This document shows positions 18,187-26,545 of a stretch of DNA of 64,000 bases, piece by piece. Source of the DNA: Thalassotalea marina (lineage in GTDB: Bacteria; Pseudomonadota; Gammaproteobacteria; Enterobacterales; Alteromonadaceae). How positions within the stretch are numbered: position 1 is the stretch's first letter; every line of letters begins with the position of its first letter. Location of the stretch: positions 372,001-436,000 of the forward strand of contig NZ_BNCK01000004.1 in NCBI RefSeq assembly GCF_014656435.1. The letters run 5' to 3'. The position numbers and the translations under genes are program-made. The notes beneath the pieces are model-generated. The model made no database searches. It saw only the letters and a list, made by a program, of their open reading frames with translations, and was not told the origin of the DNA.

Positions 18187-19545
18187 CTATCGATTGTCAC
18201 GTTGTAATGCGCGAGAAGTAAAATCGACATCTCTCAGTTTAGCTGAAAAATCATACATTTTGTTTTCGTTGTCTAAACCAATGGCAATATAACGTTTTGA
18301 CTGTAAATCGTGATAAACATCTAACGTTGACCAATGTGTAGGAACTTCATAGTAGTTTATACCATGTGCCATACCTACACGATATAACTCATCACGGTCA
18401 TCGTATATGTCAGTTACTGCAATTTGCCAGCTATCTTCATCAATGAAAAATACACGTTTTTTATAAATGTGACGCATATTATCTTTTAAGTTAGCTTCTA
18501 CCACCCAAACACGATGTTTTTCATAGCGGACAAGATCAGTATTGATATGACCTGGTTTTACAATATCTGCATACTTGAGTTTATCACTGTGAAGTTTGTA
18601 ATCATTGTAAGGAATAAGTAACTCTTGTTTTCCTTTTAGCGTCCAGTTGTAACGGTTAGGTGCACCATTAAACATATCAAAGTCATCAGTTGTTCTTAAA
18701 CCATCTGACGCTGTACCCGGGGCATCATAAGCAACAGTTGGTGCTTTTTGAGCTCGGCGAATACCTTTGTTGTATATCCAAGCTTGACGTTCTGTTTTAA
18801 TTTGATCCATTGTTTCATGAACAAGTAACGCGGTTCCAACAAGCTTAGAAGGCTCTGTAACCTTTTGTTTAAACTTAAACAAAATATTAGTTTCTTGTAA
18901 TTCTTCCGGAGACGCACCTTTCACGCCATAAGGGATCATAAGTTGCTCATCAAACCCTATATAAGTAAAGTCACCCGAAGCCGTTGGTGTAACTTGTCCA
19001 CCTTCACGAGTTAGTGCTTCACCACGGTAGCGTAAAATGTGGTTCCAAATTGCTTCAAGACCATTTTGAGGAATTGGAAATGGAATACCTACTGCAGCTT
19101 GTGTAATACCGTTACCCTCTTCAATTAGTTCAGAGCGGGCTGCATTTTTTAATGTTTCATCATAAACATGTTGTGGATATGATGCTGAACGGCGTGTTTG
19201 ATAAACATTCATTTTGAATGTTTCTGGGTAAGCTTCAAACATTGCCATTTGACCAGGTGTTAATACATCTTTGTATTGAGCAACATTTGCTGCTGTGATT
19301 GTGTATAACACTTTGTCTTGTGGGAATGGATCAGGATGGTGCATTCCTACCTTATAACCTGCAGGAGGAGCAGTGATCCCACCTGTCCAAGCTGGAATAC
19401 TTCCATCTGCGTTGGCACCACGCACTGCACCAAATGGCGTTAATTCATTTGATAATTTTTTAACTTGTTGCTCATCTACTTTTGCTTGAGTACCCGCAGC
19501 AAAGGCAAGACCAACGGCTAGTGATAATAATGTTATTTTTTTCAT
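18187..19545 (-). CDS. DUF1329 family exported protein
   Basis: 452 residues with a clear signal peptide (MKKITLLSLAVGLAFAAGTQA). The mature N terminus (LTPFGAVRGANADGSIPAWTGGI) and the C-terminal MRHIYKKRVFFIDEDSWQIAV.D.YD segment are hallmarks of DUF1329. The fold is described as LolA-like, which suggests binding of a lipid or hydrophobic ligand in the periplasm. It lies 12 bases after the DUF1302 gene and is the second gene of the module. A terminator-like hairpin follows. Its function is not established; a chaperone role between the RND pump and the outer membrane is my inference. Confidence 0.85.
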   Translation of the reverse strand: MKKITLLSLAVGLAFAAGTQAKVDEQQVKKLSNELTPFGAVRGANADGSIPAWTGGITAPPAGYKVGMHHPDPFPQDKVLYTITAANVAQYKDVLTPGQMAMFEAYPETFKMNVYQTRRSASYPQHVYDETLKNAARSELIEEGNGITQAAVGIPFPIPQNGLEAIWNHILRYRGEALTREGGQVTPTASGDFTYIGFDEQLMIPYGVKGASPEELQETNILFKFKQKVTEPSKLVGTALLVHETMDQIKTERQAWIYNKGIRRAQKAPTVAYDAPGTASDGLRTTDDFDMFNGAPNRYNWTLKGKQELLIPYNDYKLHSDKLKYADIVKPGHINTDLVRYEKHRVWVVEANLKDNMRHIYKKRVFFIDEDSWQIAVTDIYDDRDELYRVGMAHGINYYEVPTHWSTLDVYHDLQSKRYIAIGLDNENKMYDFSAKLRDVDFTSRALQRDNR

Positions 19546-19557
19546 GTTGTGCCAACC

Positions 19558-21618
19558 TTATAAAGCATACTTAACGTTAAATGAGATAAAATCTCTATCT
19601 TCCATTTTGTTGGTTGTACCAACACCACCCCAGAATCCATTATATGAAATGTCTGCTGACCAACGACTTTGATAGTCAAAAGTGATACCAGCCGAAATAG
19701 ATTGGCGATCTTCAACAAACAAGAAAAGAGGATCTGGCGTTACACCACTAACATCGTGTGAAAATACGATACGTGGCGACATATTAATGCCTGAAAATAC
19801 GTTGTTGTAATCTAATTTAGCAACAAAACGATAGCCCCAAGCAAAGTCATCAGGGAATGGGTTAGTTTCAACGCCGTTTTGTAAAGCGACTTCTAGACCT
19901 TCTTTCCCATAAATACCACCGTTTCTAGCAGTACCTGGGCCATTTAATCGAAGTTCATCTTCGCTAGGCATATCGCTAATTTTAATACCACCAACTTCTA
20001 ACAAACTGGTAAATTGATCGGCACCTAATGAAGGACCCCAAAGCTTAGTCAGTGTTACTTGAGCTTGAGTAGTATCTGCTAAAATATAACCATTTGCTGT
20101 TTCTCCTGGGCCAAATACAGGCATTTGAGAGACACCATCTAAGTCTGGACGATAATTCACTGAATCAGGATGTGCTAATTGTTGAGGCATAGCCGCAAAC
20201 AACAACTCTACATCGTCAATCTGTAAAGGTTCATCTTGACGGTAACTTACCTCGCCGGCTACAGCAAACCCAGCCAATGTTGTATTAAAGCTCATCGCAT
20301 ACAATTTTATATCTTCAGGATATGCAATAAGTACTTTTGAGAAAGCATTTAAATCTGCATAGTTTTCTTCAGTAATTGTAGTTGACGCTAACATAGCAAT
20401 ATCTTGAGCAACTGATGCTTTAGTGAAATCAGCTGTTATACCCGAGAATAGCGGTCGACGGCTGTGGTAGTTAATGTGATATAAGCTAACTTCCGTTTCG
20501 TTAAAGTCAGGTAAGAACCAAGATAAACGAATACCGTATTGGCCACCATCATCTGGCTCTACAACGCTATCTGAGCCAGGTGCTCGCAATGTTACTTTTG
20601 TTGGTAAAGCCATATAGCCAGCACTAGCAGTTGCCGCCATAACTGGATTACCAGAACGCAGCATATCGCCTAACCCATTAAGACTAGAGATAACAAAATC
20701 TAAGTCCATATCAGGGTTACCAGTAAAGCCTAACTGCACATTATTGTAATAACCGCCGTCACCAGCAAAGTCATTGGTTGAAAAATAACTACCAGGCGCT
20801 GGAAGTATTGTTTCTTCCCACTGATATTGATAGAACATTTCAACGTTAAAGTTTTCTGTTACACCCAGTGATGCCCAAACGGCGCCAAAAGGAATAAACG
20901 CTTCAGTTAATTCAGCACCAGGTGCTCTTAGGCGAGAAATATCAATTGGATTAATTTCACTGATACCGTGAGAGATAAGAGAGCTTTCACCCCAGCCAAT
21001 AACTTGCTGACCAATACGAACCGAAAATGGCATTTCGCCTATGTCGTAATCACCGTAGAAATATGCATCTAGCAATCGAATGTCACGACATAACTGCTCT
21101 TTTGCTTTGCTATCACGACATGGATCATTGACTTGCCCTGTTATTGGATTACGCCAAGCTCTATCGTTATCTGACATTTCAAAATCGTAAAAATACATGC
21201 CGCGAATAAACACGCCCATGTTATCTTTACGAATATCTAATTCGTGTGTGCCTTTAAACAACTGAGAAAAAGTTTCACCTGCGTCGTAGTTAAGGTTACC
21301 TAAGTCACCATTGTTTGAATAACTACCAGCTCCTTGCCAAATAGTGCCACTGCTCGGTAATGGATTAAATGCAGGATGATAAGTTGAAAAATCAAATCCA
21401 TTTTTTAGATTGTTTGATTTACCAACATTGTCACTCCAATTTCTATTTTCTACACGCCAACTTGCCCCTAACGAAAAAGTAGAGTCAAAGCGAATATCGA
21501 AATCGCCGACTTGAAAATTCGATGCGTAAGACTGGCTTGCAGAGGCGGCTAGCAAAGCAGTTGCTATTCCTACCACTAACGGCTTTTTACCAAAGCGTTG
21601 TAATGGGTTACGTTTCAT
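19558..21618 (-). CDS. DUF1302 family outer-membrane protein
   Basis: 686 residues with a long signal peptide (about 1-32, ending SQSYA). The rest has the alternating pattern and Gly/Asn/Tyr-rich turns of an outer-membrane beta barrel, and ends with an aromatic/hydrophobic strand (SFNVKYAL). Family-typical segments are DIRFDSTFSLGASWRVE at the mature N terminus and VRIGQQVIGWGESSLISHGI near residue 200. It is the first gene of the four-gene module and is preceded by 386 bases of regulatory sequence. DUF1302 genes recur with DUF1329, YCF48-like and MMPL genes in proteobacteria, often near lipid, steroid or other hydrophobic-substrate genes; an outer-membrane channel is plausible. Confidence 0.85.
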   Translation of the reverse strand: MKRNPLQRFGKKPLVVGIATALLAASASQSYASNFQVGDFDIRFDSTFSLGASWRVENRNWSDNVGKSNNLKNGFDFSTYHPAFNPLPSSGTIWQGAGSYSNNGDLGNLNYDAGETFSQLFKGTHELDIRKDNMGVFIRGMYFYDFEMSDNDRAWRNPITGQVNDPCRDSKAKEQLCRDIRLLDAYFYGDYDIGEMPFSVRIGQQVIGWGESSLISHGISEINPIDISRLRAPGAELTEAFIPFGAVWASLGVTENFNVEMFYQYQWEETILPAPGSYFSTNDFAGDGGYYNNVQLGFTGNPDMDLDFVISSLNGLGDMLRSGNPVMAATASAGYMALPTKVTLRAPGSDSVVEPDDGGQYGIRLSWFLPDFNETEVSLYHINYHSRRPLFSGITADFTKASVAQDIAMLASTTITEENYADLNAFSKVLIAYPEDIKLYAMSFNTTLAGFAVAGEVSYRQDEPLQIDDVELLFAAMPQQLAHPDSVNYRPDLDGVSQMPVFGPGETANGYILADTTQAQVTLTKLWGPSLGADQFTSLLEVGGIKISDMPSEDELRLNGPGTARNGGIYGKEGLEVALQNGVETNPFPDDFAWGYRFVAKLDYNNVFSGINMSPRIVFSHDVSGVTPDPLFLFVEDRQSISAGITFDYQSRWSADISYNGFWGGVGTTNKMEDRDFISFNVKYAL

Positions 21619-21761
21619 TATTTTCTCCCCAGACCCGAAACGGCATTTTATTATTGTTCTTACAATTTTTGTTCTTAGAGTGTCGATCTAATAACCAGAT
21701 CCGTCAACTCATTTGAGCCACTTACCCTATAACAGGTGTAATTGTACTGAAATATGAAACA

Positions 21762-21790
21762 ATAATTGCATCATTTTACCTAAGTGGCAA
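21762..21790 (-). promoter_or_regulatory. Putative sigma70 promoter of the DUF1302 module
   Basis: On the minus strand TTGCCA (21785-21790) and AATTAT (21762-21767) are separated by 17 bases: 5/6 and 4/6 matches to the consensus. The start codon is about 140 bases downstream. Confidence 0.4.
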
Positions 21791-21862
21791 GTCAAAAAAA
21801 CAAGTTTAAACCCCCTTATTTTTAAAGACTTGCGCACAGAACAACCATAAAACACGACCACC

Positions 21863-21884
21863 GTTTTAAACACTTGTTTAAAAC
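21863..21884. promoter_or_regulatory. 22-bp perfect palindrome, PsrA-like operator candidate
   Basis: Arms GTTTTAAACA and TGTTTAAAAC are separated by CT. The centre reads AAAC-N4-GTTT, the shape described for TetR-family PsrA (fatty-acid-responsive) sites. Two more GTTTAAA elements occur nearby (21804-21811, and just after 21983). Which regulator binds is inference. Confidence 0.5.
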
Positions 21885-21971
21885 GACAAAAATTCGCACT
21901 TATGTTTTGCTTGAGTATGCAATACGACGTGTTCTAAACATTTTGCTTTAACAAAAGTAATTAACATCCGA

Positions 21972-21982
21972 TGGTCAGACCA
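21972..21982. promoter_or_regulatory. FadR-like operator core
   Basis: TGGTCAGACCA, a perfect TGGTC-N-GACCA palindrome equal to the core of E. coli FadR sites; the outer consensus bases (C before, G after) are absent. It lies between the DUF2835 stop and the DUF1302 operon, about 180 bases upstream of the putative promoter. Confidence 0.45.
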
Positions 21983-22004
21983 CTGTTTAAAGCTTTAGCT
22001 CTAT

Positions 22005-22223
22005 TTATGATATTTTTGCTATAGAAACGAACTTTCCTTGTTCAGTTTGCAAACAAAAACGCCCTGAAATACCTGATCTTGTTAAAAAAGGTCTTAAGTG
22101 CATCGCTGGAAACTGAACGCGTAATCCTTGATCTGACGTAACTACAATGTCTTTTACCCTACCTTGGTAGTAGGGTAAAAAGTCGTAGCTGGTAATATTA
22201 ATAGAAAAATAAAAATGCCTCAT
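22005..22223 (-). CDS. DUF2835 family small protein
   Basis: 72 residues. The pattern YFSINITSYDFLPYYQG...VVTSDQGLRVQFPAMHLRPFLTRSGI.G.F matches the small DUF2835 family of marine and other gammaproteobacteria; no function is known. It starts inside the end of pepN with a 4-base ATGA-type overlap, a sign of coupled translation and good support that this short frame is real. No signal peptide. Confidence 0.82.
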   Translation of the reverse strand: MRHFYFSINITSYDFLPYYQGRVKDIVVTSDQGLRVQFPAMHLRPFLTRSGISGRFCLQTEQGKFVSIAKIS

Positions 22224-24787
22224 ATGTTTAAAGCGGCATCCAATTTTTCTTTTAAATCATTTGATAAATTGGCTAGCGATGAAAGTTCCTGCAGCTGTAT
22301 TTTTATCAACTGCTGATGATGAGCATTTAATCGCTTAAATTGAATTAAAGGTGTAATTAATCTCGATGCAACCTGAGGATTAATGGTGTTTAGCTTTTTA
22401 ATGTGTTTAGTTAAAAATTGATATCCTTTCCCACTAGGGCAATAAAAATATTTAGGATTGCTGTTAGCAAATACCCCAATAAGCGAACGTGCTCTGTTAG
22501 GGTTTTCAATATCAAACAAAGCGTGTTGCTCGAGAGACTCAAGTTTAGCGAACATATCTGAACGCTGAGCCATCGCTTGTAAACTGAACCATTTATCCAT
22601 AACCAAACGAGTACCGGACCATACTTGTTCAAATTCAAGCATTAATTCATCAAAAATATCGAGTTGATTTTTTGCCGCACTCGCTAAGACAGCTAAGGTG
22701 TCAGTCATATTATCAGCTTGTTGATATTGTTGTTTTAATAACTCGTTGGCCTGCTCTGTTTCACTTAAATAATCTAAACAAACGTTTTTAAGCGCTCTTT
22801 GACCAATCGAAGGACCATCATTTTTGTAGGTATCTGTACTCATTTGTTGATATACAGTCATAAACGTTTCTGCTAACCCTTTTGCGATAAACGTTTTGAT
22901 TGCCGATATAGCGTTAACCACTTCAATAGGCTCTACATCGGTCAGGTGTTCAACAACTTCATCAAAGGACGGCAACGTTAACTGCTCAGCACGTAACGCA
23001 GGATCTTCGTCAGCAGTTAATATATGTTTAACACTGTCCAACAAAGACGATGGCAAGACAAAATCTTTATCTGCCAATAATTGTTTCACTTGTCTAACGA
23101 CTAAGGTTTGACCACAGTCCCAGCGGATAAAAGCATCATTAGCTTTTGCCATCAATAATTGCAGTTCTTCGTCTGTTTGTTCAAATTCAACTTTTACTGG
23201 TGCAGAGAAGTTAGTCAAAAAGCCCAGTACAGGTTTTTCTTTATAGCCTTCAAACGTCCAACTACCCTCTTCCGCTTTTAATTCTAATAGATGGGATGCT
23301 GAGTCATTTTCACTGATGATCTCAATCCCTACGGGAATATGAAGATAATGTTTCTCAGGTTGCACGTCACTAGGTTCATTAATTTGTTGAATATGAAGCC
23401 TGTATTGTCCTGTTGCAGCATCAAATTGTTCACGCACCATTAACTTTGGCGTGCCGGACTGGCTGTACCAGCGTTTGAACATCGTCAGGTCAATATGTGA
23501 TGCATCAGCCATGGCGTCGACAAAATCATCACAAGTTACCGCCATGCCATCAAAACGCTCAAAATACAAATCCATGCCTTTACGGAAGTTTTCTTTACCC
23601 AACAAGGTATAGATCATTCGTATAACTTCTGAGCCTTTTTCATAAACAGTCATGGTGTAGAAATTGTTCATTTCCAGCACTTTTTCAGGCCTAATTGGAT
23701 GTGCCATAGGGCTATCATCCTCAGGAAATTGCATAGCACGTAAGGTGCTGACGTTTTCAATGCGGGTTACAGCAGCTGAATGCATGTCAGCACTGAATTG
23801 CTGATCCCGAAATACGGTTAATCCTTCTTTTAAACTCAACTGAAACCAATCACGACAGGTCACTCTGTTTCCTGTCCAATTGTGGAAGTATTCATGAGCT
23901 ATAACAGCTTCAATGTTAAAATAGTCTTTATCTGTCGCGCTCTGCTGATCTGCCAAAACAAACTTACTGTTAAAAATATTTAACCCTTTATTTTCCATTG
24001 CTCCCATATTGAAGAAATCTACGGCAACGATCATATAAATATCTAGGTCATATTCTAAGCCAAAAACATCTTCGTCCCATTTCATTGAACGTTTTAAAGA
24101 GTCCATGGCGTGGTTGGCTTTCGGAGCATTTCCTTTATCGACATAAATTTCTAAGTCAACTTGTCGGCCAGAACATGTCGTAAACACATCACTAACCAAG
24201 TCAAAATCTCCAGCAACTAATGCAAATAAGTAACTTGGTTTTGGAAAAGGGTCATGCCAAGTAACAAAATGTTTACCTTGCTCTAAGTCACCTGAATCTA
24301 TCTTATTGCCATTTGATAACAAAAATGGGTATTGAGATTTGTCGGCGATCACTTTTGTCGTGAAGGTTGCCATCACATCAGGACGATCAAGGTAATAGGT
24401 GATTCGTCTAAACCCTTCAGCCTCACATTGAGTACAAAAAGCTCCGCCAGATTTATACAATCCCTCCAGCGCTTTGTTTCCTTGAGGATCGATATGAGTC
24501 GTAATGGTTAGCTCAAATTCATCTTGGTTAACCTTAATATGTAGCGAGTTTTCGTCCTGCTGAAATTGTGAGTCATCAAGACCTTGCGCATTCAAGCTAA
24601 CGGCTAATAGTTCTAATTGCTCACCGTCTAAACTTAATATTTTTGCCTCTTTGTCAATACGCTTGATTGACATCCTATTTGTCACTAAAGTTTTGTTATC
24701 TTCTAACTCAAAGATAAGATCTGTGGTAATAATTTGAAATTGACTCGGTTGATAATCTGCTAGTACTCGAGCTGTTGTCGCGGCCAT
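22220..24787 (-). CDS. pepN: Aminopeptidase N (M1 zinc metallopeptidase)
   Basis: 855 residues, close to E. coli PepN (870). It removes N-terminal residues from peptides in the cytosol. The N-terminal beta domain is followed by the thermolysin-like domain with the exopeptidase motif GAMENKG (about 262-268) and the zinc site HEYFHNW (His298, Glu299, His302) plus the downstream Glu in KEGLTVFRDQQF. The helical PepN-type C-terminal domain is complete. The order pepN-DUF2835 with overlap indicates one transcript. An nhaC-type gene lies upstream, separated by a terminator. Confidence 0.97.
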   Translation of the reverse strand: MAATTARVLADYQPSQFQIITTDLIFELEDNKTLVTNRMSIKRIDKEAKILSLDGEQLELLAVSLNAQGLDDSQFQQDENSLHIKVNQDEFELTITTHIDPQGNKALEGLYKSGGAFCTQCEAEGFRRITYYLDRPDVMATFTTKVIADKSQYPFLLSNGNKIDSGDLEQGKHFVTWHDPFPKPSYLFALVAGDFDLVSDVFTTCSGRQVDLEIYVDKGNAPKANHAMDSLKRSMKWDEDVFGLEYDLDIYMIVAVDFFNMGAMENKGLNIFNSKFVLADQQSATDKDYFNIEAVIAHEYFHNWTGNRVTCRDWFQLSLKEGLTVFRDQQFSADMHSAAVTRIENVSTLRAMQFPEDDSPMAHPIRPEKVLEMNNFYTMTVYEKGSEVIRMIYTLLGKENFRKGMDLYFERFDGMAVTCDDFVDAMADASHIDLTMFKRWYSQSGTPKLMVREQFDAATGQYRLHIQQINEPSDVQPEKHYLHIPVGIEIISENDSASHLLELKAEEGSWTFEGYKEKPVLGFLTNFSAPVKVEFEQTDEELQLLMAKANDAFIRWDCGQTLVVRQVKQLLADKDFVLPSSLLDSVKHILTADEDPALRAEQLTLPSFDEVVEHLTDVEPIEVVNAISAIKTFIAKGLAETFMTVYQQMSTDTYKNDGPSIGQRALKNVCLDYLSETEQANELLKQQYQQADNMTDTLAVLASAAKNQLDIFDELMLEFEQVWSGTRLVMDKWFSLQAMAQRSDMFAKLESLEQHALFDIENPNRARSLIGVFANSNPKYFYCPSGKGYQFLTKHIKKLNTINPQVASRLITPLIQFKRLNAHHQQLIKIQLQELSSLANLSNDLKEKLDAALNI

Positions 24788-24818
24788 AGAATGTCCTATT
24801 CAGAAAAAGAAAAAATAA

Positions 24819-24854
24819 AAAAGCCTGTCAACGTGTGCGCGTTAACAGGCTTTT
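24819..24854 (-). terminator. Intrinsic terminator after the NhaC-family gene
   Basis: A 15-bp stem AAAAGCCTG..AACG / CGTT..CAGGCTTTT with a 6-nt loop, followed by A/T-rich sequence. The single imperfect pair becomes a U-G wobble in the minus-strand RNA, matching its use by the upstream antiporter gene. Confidence 0.85.
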
Positions 24855-24871
24855 ATCAGCATAGTATTACG

Positions 24872-26326
24872 CTATTGTTCGTTAATCATTTTAATTTTAA
24901 ATCCTACATAACCATAAATTATAGCCAAAATTGGATTTATCAAGTTAAAGAAACAATACATGATAAATTCGTAGTTTGTTAACGCTAGAGCACCAAACAT
25001 AAATGCACCACAAGTATTCCAAGGAATAAGCGGTGAAGTAATTGTACCTGAATCTTCAAGCGTTCTACTTAATACAACAGGAGCCAACCCTCTTCGTTGA
25101 TATTCTTCTTTATACATACGACCCGGCATAACAATTGCCATATATTGGTCGGCAGTAATCAAGTTTGTACCAATACAAGTTGCAATCGTACTGGCAATTA
25201 AACTGCCTGTAGATTTTGCTGCAGCAAGAATTGATTGCACAAATTTGCGCAACATACCTAAATGTTCAAGTACAGCACCAAAGCTTAACGCGCACATAAC
25301 CAGCCAAATGGTATTTAGCATGCTAGACATACCACCGCGGCTTAACAGTGAATCTATTTCCTTGTTTCCGGTTTGTACAACTACGCCATCAAAAAGTGCA
25401 GTCCAAATAATCTTAACATTCCCAGTAACCGAATCTACACCTTCTCCCGCTAACTTGATGATTAACTCTTGCTGAAATAATCCAGCCCAAAGAGCACCGA
25501 TAATAGCGCCGATTGCAACAGCTGGAAACGCAGGCATGCGCTTATAAGCTAAGAACAATAATACAAACAAAGGAATTAGGTTGACGATAGATAAGTTATA
25601 GGTTGATTCAAGCGTAGTAACTAACGTAGTGATACTTTCTGTACTACCTGCATTGGTTGAAGAATGATTAAACCCTATGATCAAAAATAAAACCAAAGCG
25701 ATACTAATTGATGGAATGGTTGTCCACAACATGTAGCGAATATGTGCAAACAACTCGCTACCTGCTACTGCCGGTGCCAAATTGGTAGTTTCTGACAACG
25801 GTGATAACTTATCACCAAAATAAGCCCCTGAAATTACAGCACCAGCGGTAACCGCAGTAGACATTTCAAAGCCATTGGCAATGCCAATGAAAGCAACACC
25901 AACAGTGGCTGCAGTTGTCCACGAGCTACCAATACTCATAGCAACAATGCCACAAACTATGCAGGCAGCGGCGTAAAACCAGCTAGGATCAATAATCTTT
26001 AAACCATAAAATATCAATGTTGGTACGGTACCAGATAACAACCATGTTCCAATTAAAGCCCCAACAGCAAACAAAATTAAAATGGCCCCCATAGAAAGAG
26101 AAATACCATTAATGATCGCCTTTTCAATGGATTCCCATGTATAGCCGTTTTTAAGACCAATTAAAATAGCAATCCCCATACTGAGCATCAAAGCGATTTG
26201 GTTTGGCCCATAAGACGAATTATCTGCAAAATAAGTAACAGCTAAAGATAACAAAGCGATTAACGCTATGATGGGCACAAAAGCATCCAGAGTTGAGGGG
26301 TGTTTAGGTTGTTGTAAACTTGTCAT
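24872..26326 (-). CDS. NhaC family Na+/H+ antiporter
   Basis: 484 residues with about 11-12 hydrophobic helices and a short cytoplasmic N terminus. SIGSSWTTAATVGVAFIGIA and AVISGAYFGDKLSPLSETTNLAPAVAG (about 150-195) are the conserved NhaC-family segments lining the transport path. TSPLIPWNTCGAFM near the C terminus is also family-typical. Related proteins exchange Na+ for H+, or organic substrates in some members (malate/lactate type), so the exact substrate is open. A Na+ antiporter fits a marine bacterium. It stands as a single gene between two terminators. Confidence 0.87.
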   Translation of the reverse strand: MTSLQQPKHPSTLDAFVPIIALIALLSLAVTYFADNSSYGPNQIALMLSMGIAILIGLKNGYTWESIEKAIINGISLSMGAILILFAVGALIGTWLLSGTVPTLIFYGLKIIDPSWFYAAACIVCGIVAMSIGSSWTTAATVGVAFIGIANGFEMSTAVTAGAVISGAYFGDKLSPLSETTNLAPAVAGSELFAHIRYMLWTTIPSISIALVLFLIIGFNHSSTNAGSTESITTLVTTLESTYNLSIVNLIPLFVLLFLAYKRMPAFPAVAIGAIIGALWAGLFQQELIIKLAGEGVDSVTGNVKIIWTALFDGVVVQTGNKEIDSLLSRGGMSSMLNTIWLVMCALSFGAVLEHLGMLRKFVQSILAAAKSTGSLIASTIATCIGTNLITADQYMAIVMPGRMYKEEYQRRGLAPVVLSRTLEDSGTITSPLIPWNTCGAFMFGALALTNYEFIMYCFFNLINPILAIIYGYVGFKIKMINEQ

Positions 26327-26506
26327 GGTTAGTTTCTTTTATTTCTATGTTTCTATGTTTTAATTTTTGTTTTAATTATTTTTTAGGCGTAGACAACCTG
26401 TCTTATGTTAAGACTAGGTGCATGTAATATATTCGCTGCAGTTTTTTAAGCAAGTATAAAAAGACTGTACGGTGTTTTATTAAACACTTTTATTATTATT
26501 AAGCAT

Positions 26507-26532
26507 AAAAAAACCGCCCAATGGCGGTTTTT
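26507..26532 (-). terminator. Intrinsic terminator after prc
   Basis: AAAACCGCC / GGCGGTTTT with a 4-nt loop and A/T runs on both sides, 14 bases past the prc stop. Confidence 0.88.
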
Positions 26533-26545
26533 CTACTATGAATTG

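Larger units (their letters stand above)
21619..22004. other. 386-bp regulatory gap upstream of the DUF1302 module
   Basis: No gene is seen on either strand. It holds the putative promoter (21762-21790), the 22-bp palindrome and the FadR-like core. I see no clear terminator for the pepN-DUF2835 transcript here. Confidence 0.7.

Noticed and set aside
26342-26357. Tandem TTTCTATG repeat upstream of the NhaC-family gene
   Set aside because: Only two short A/T-rich copies; no sign of a functional repeat array.
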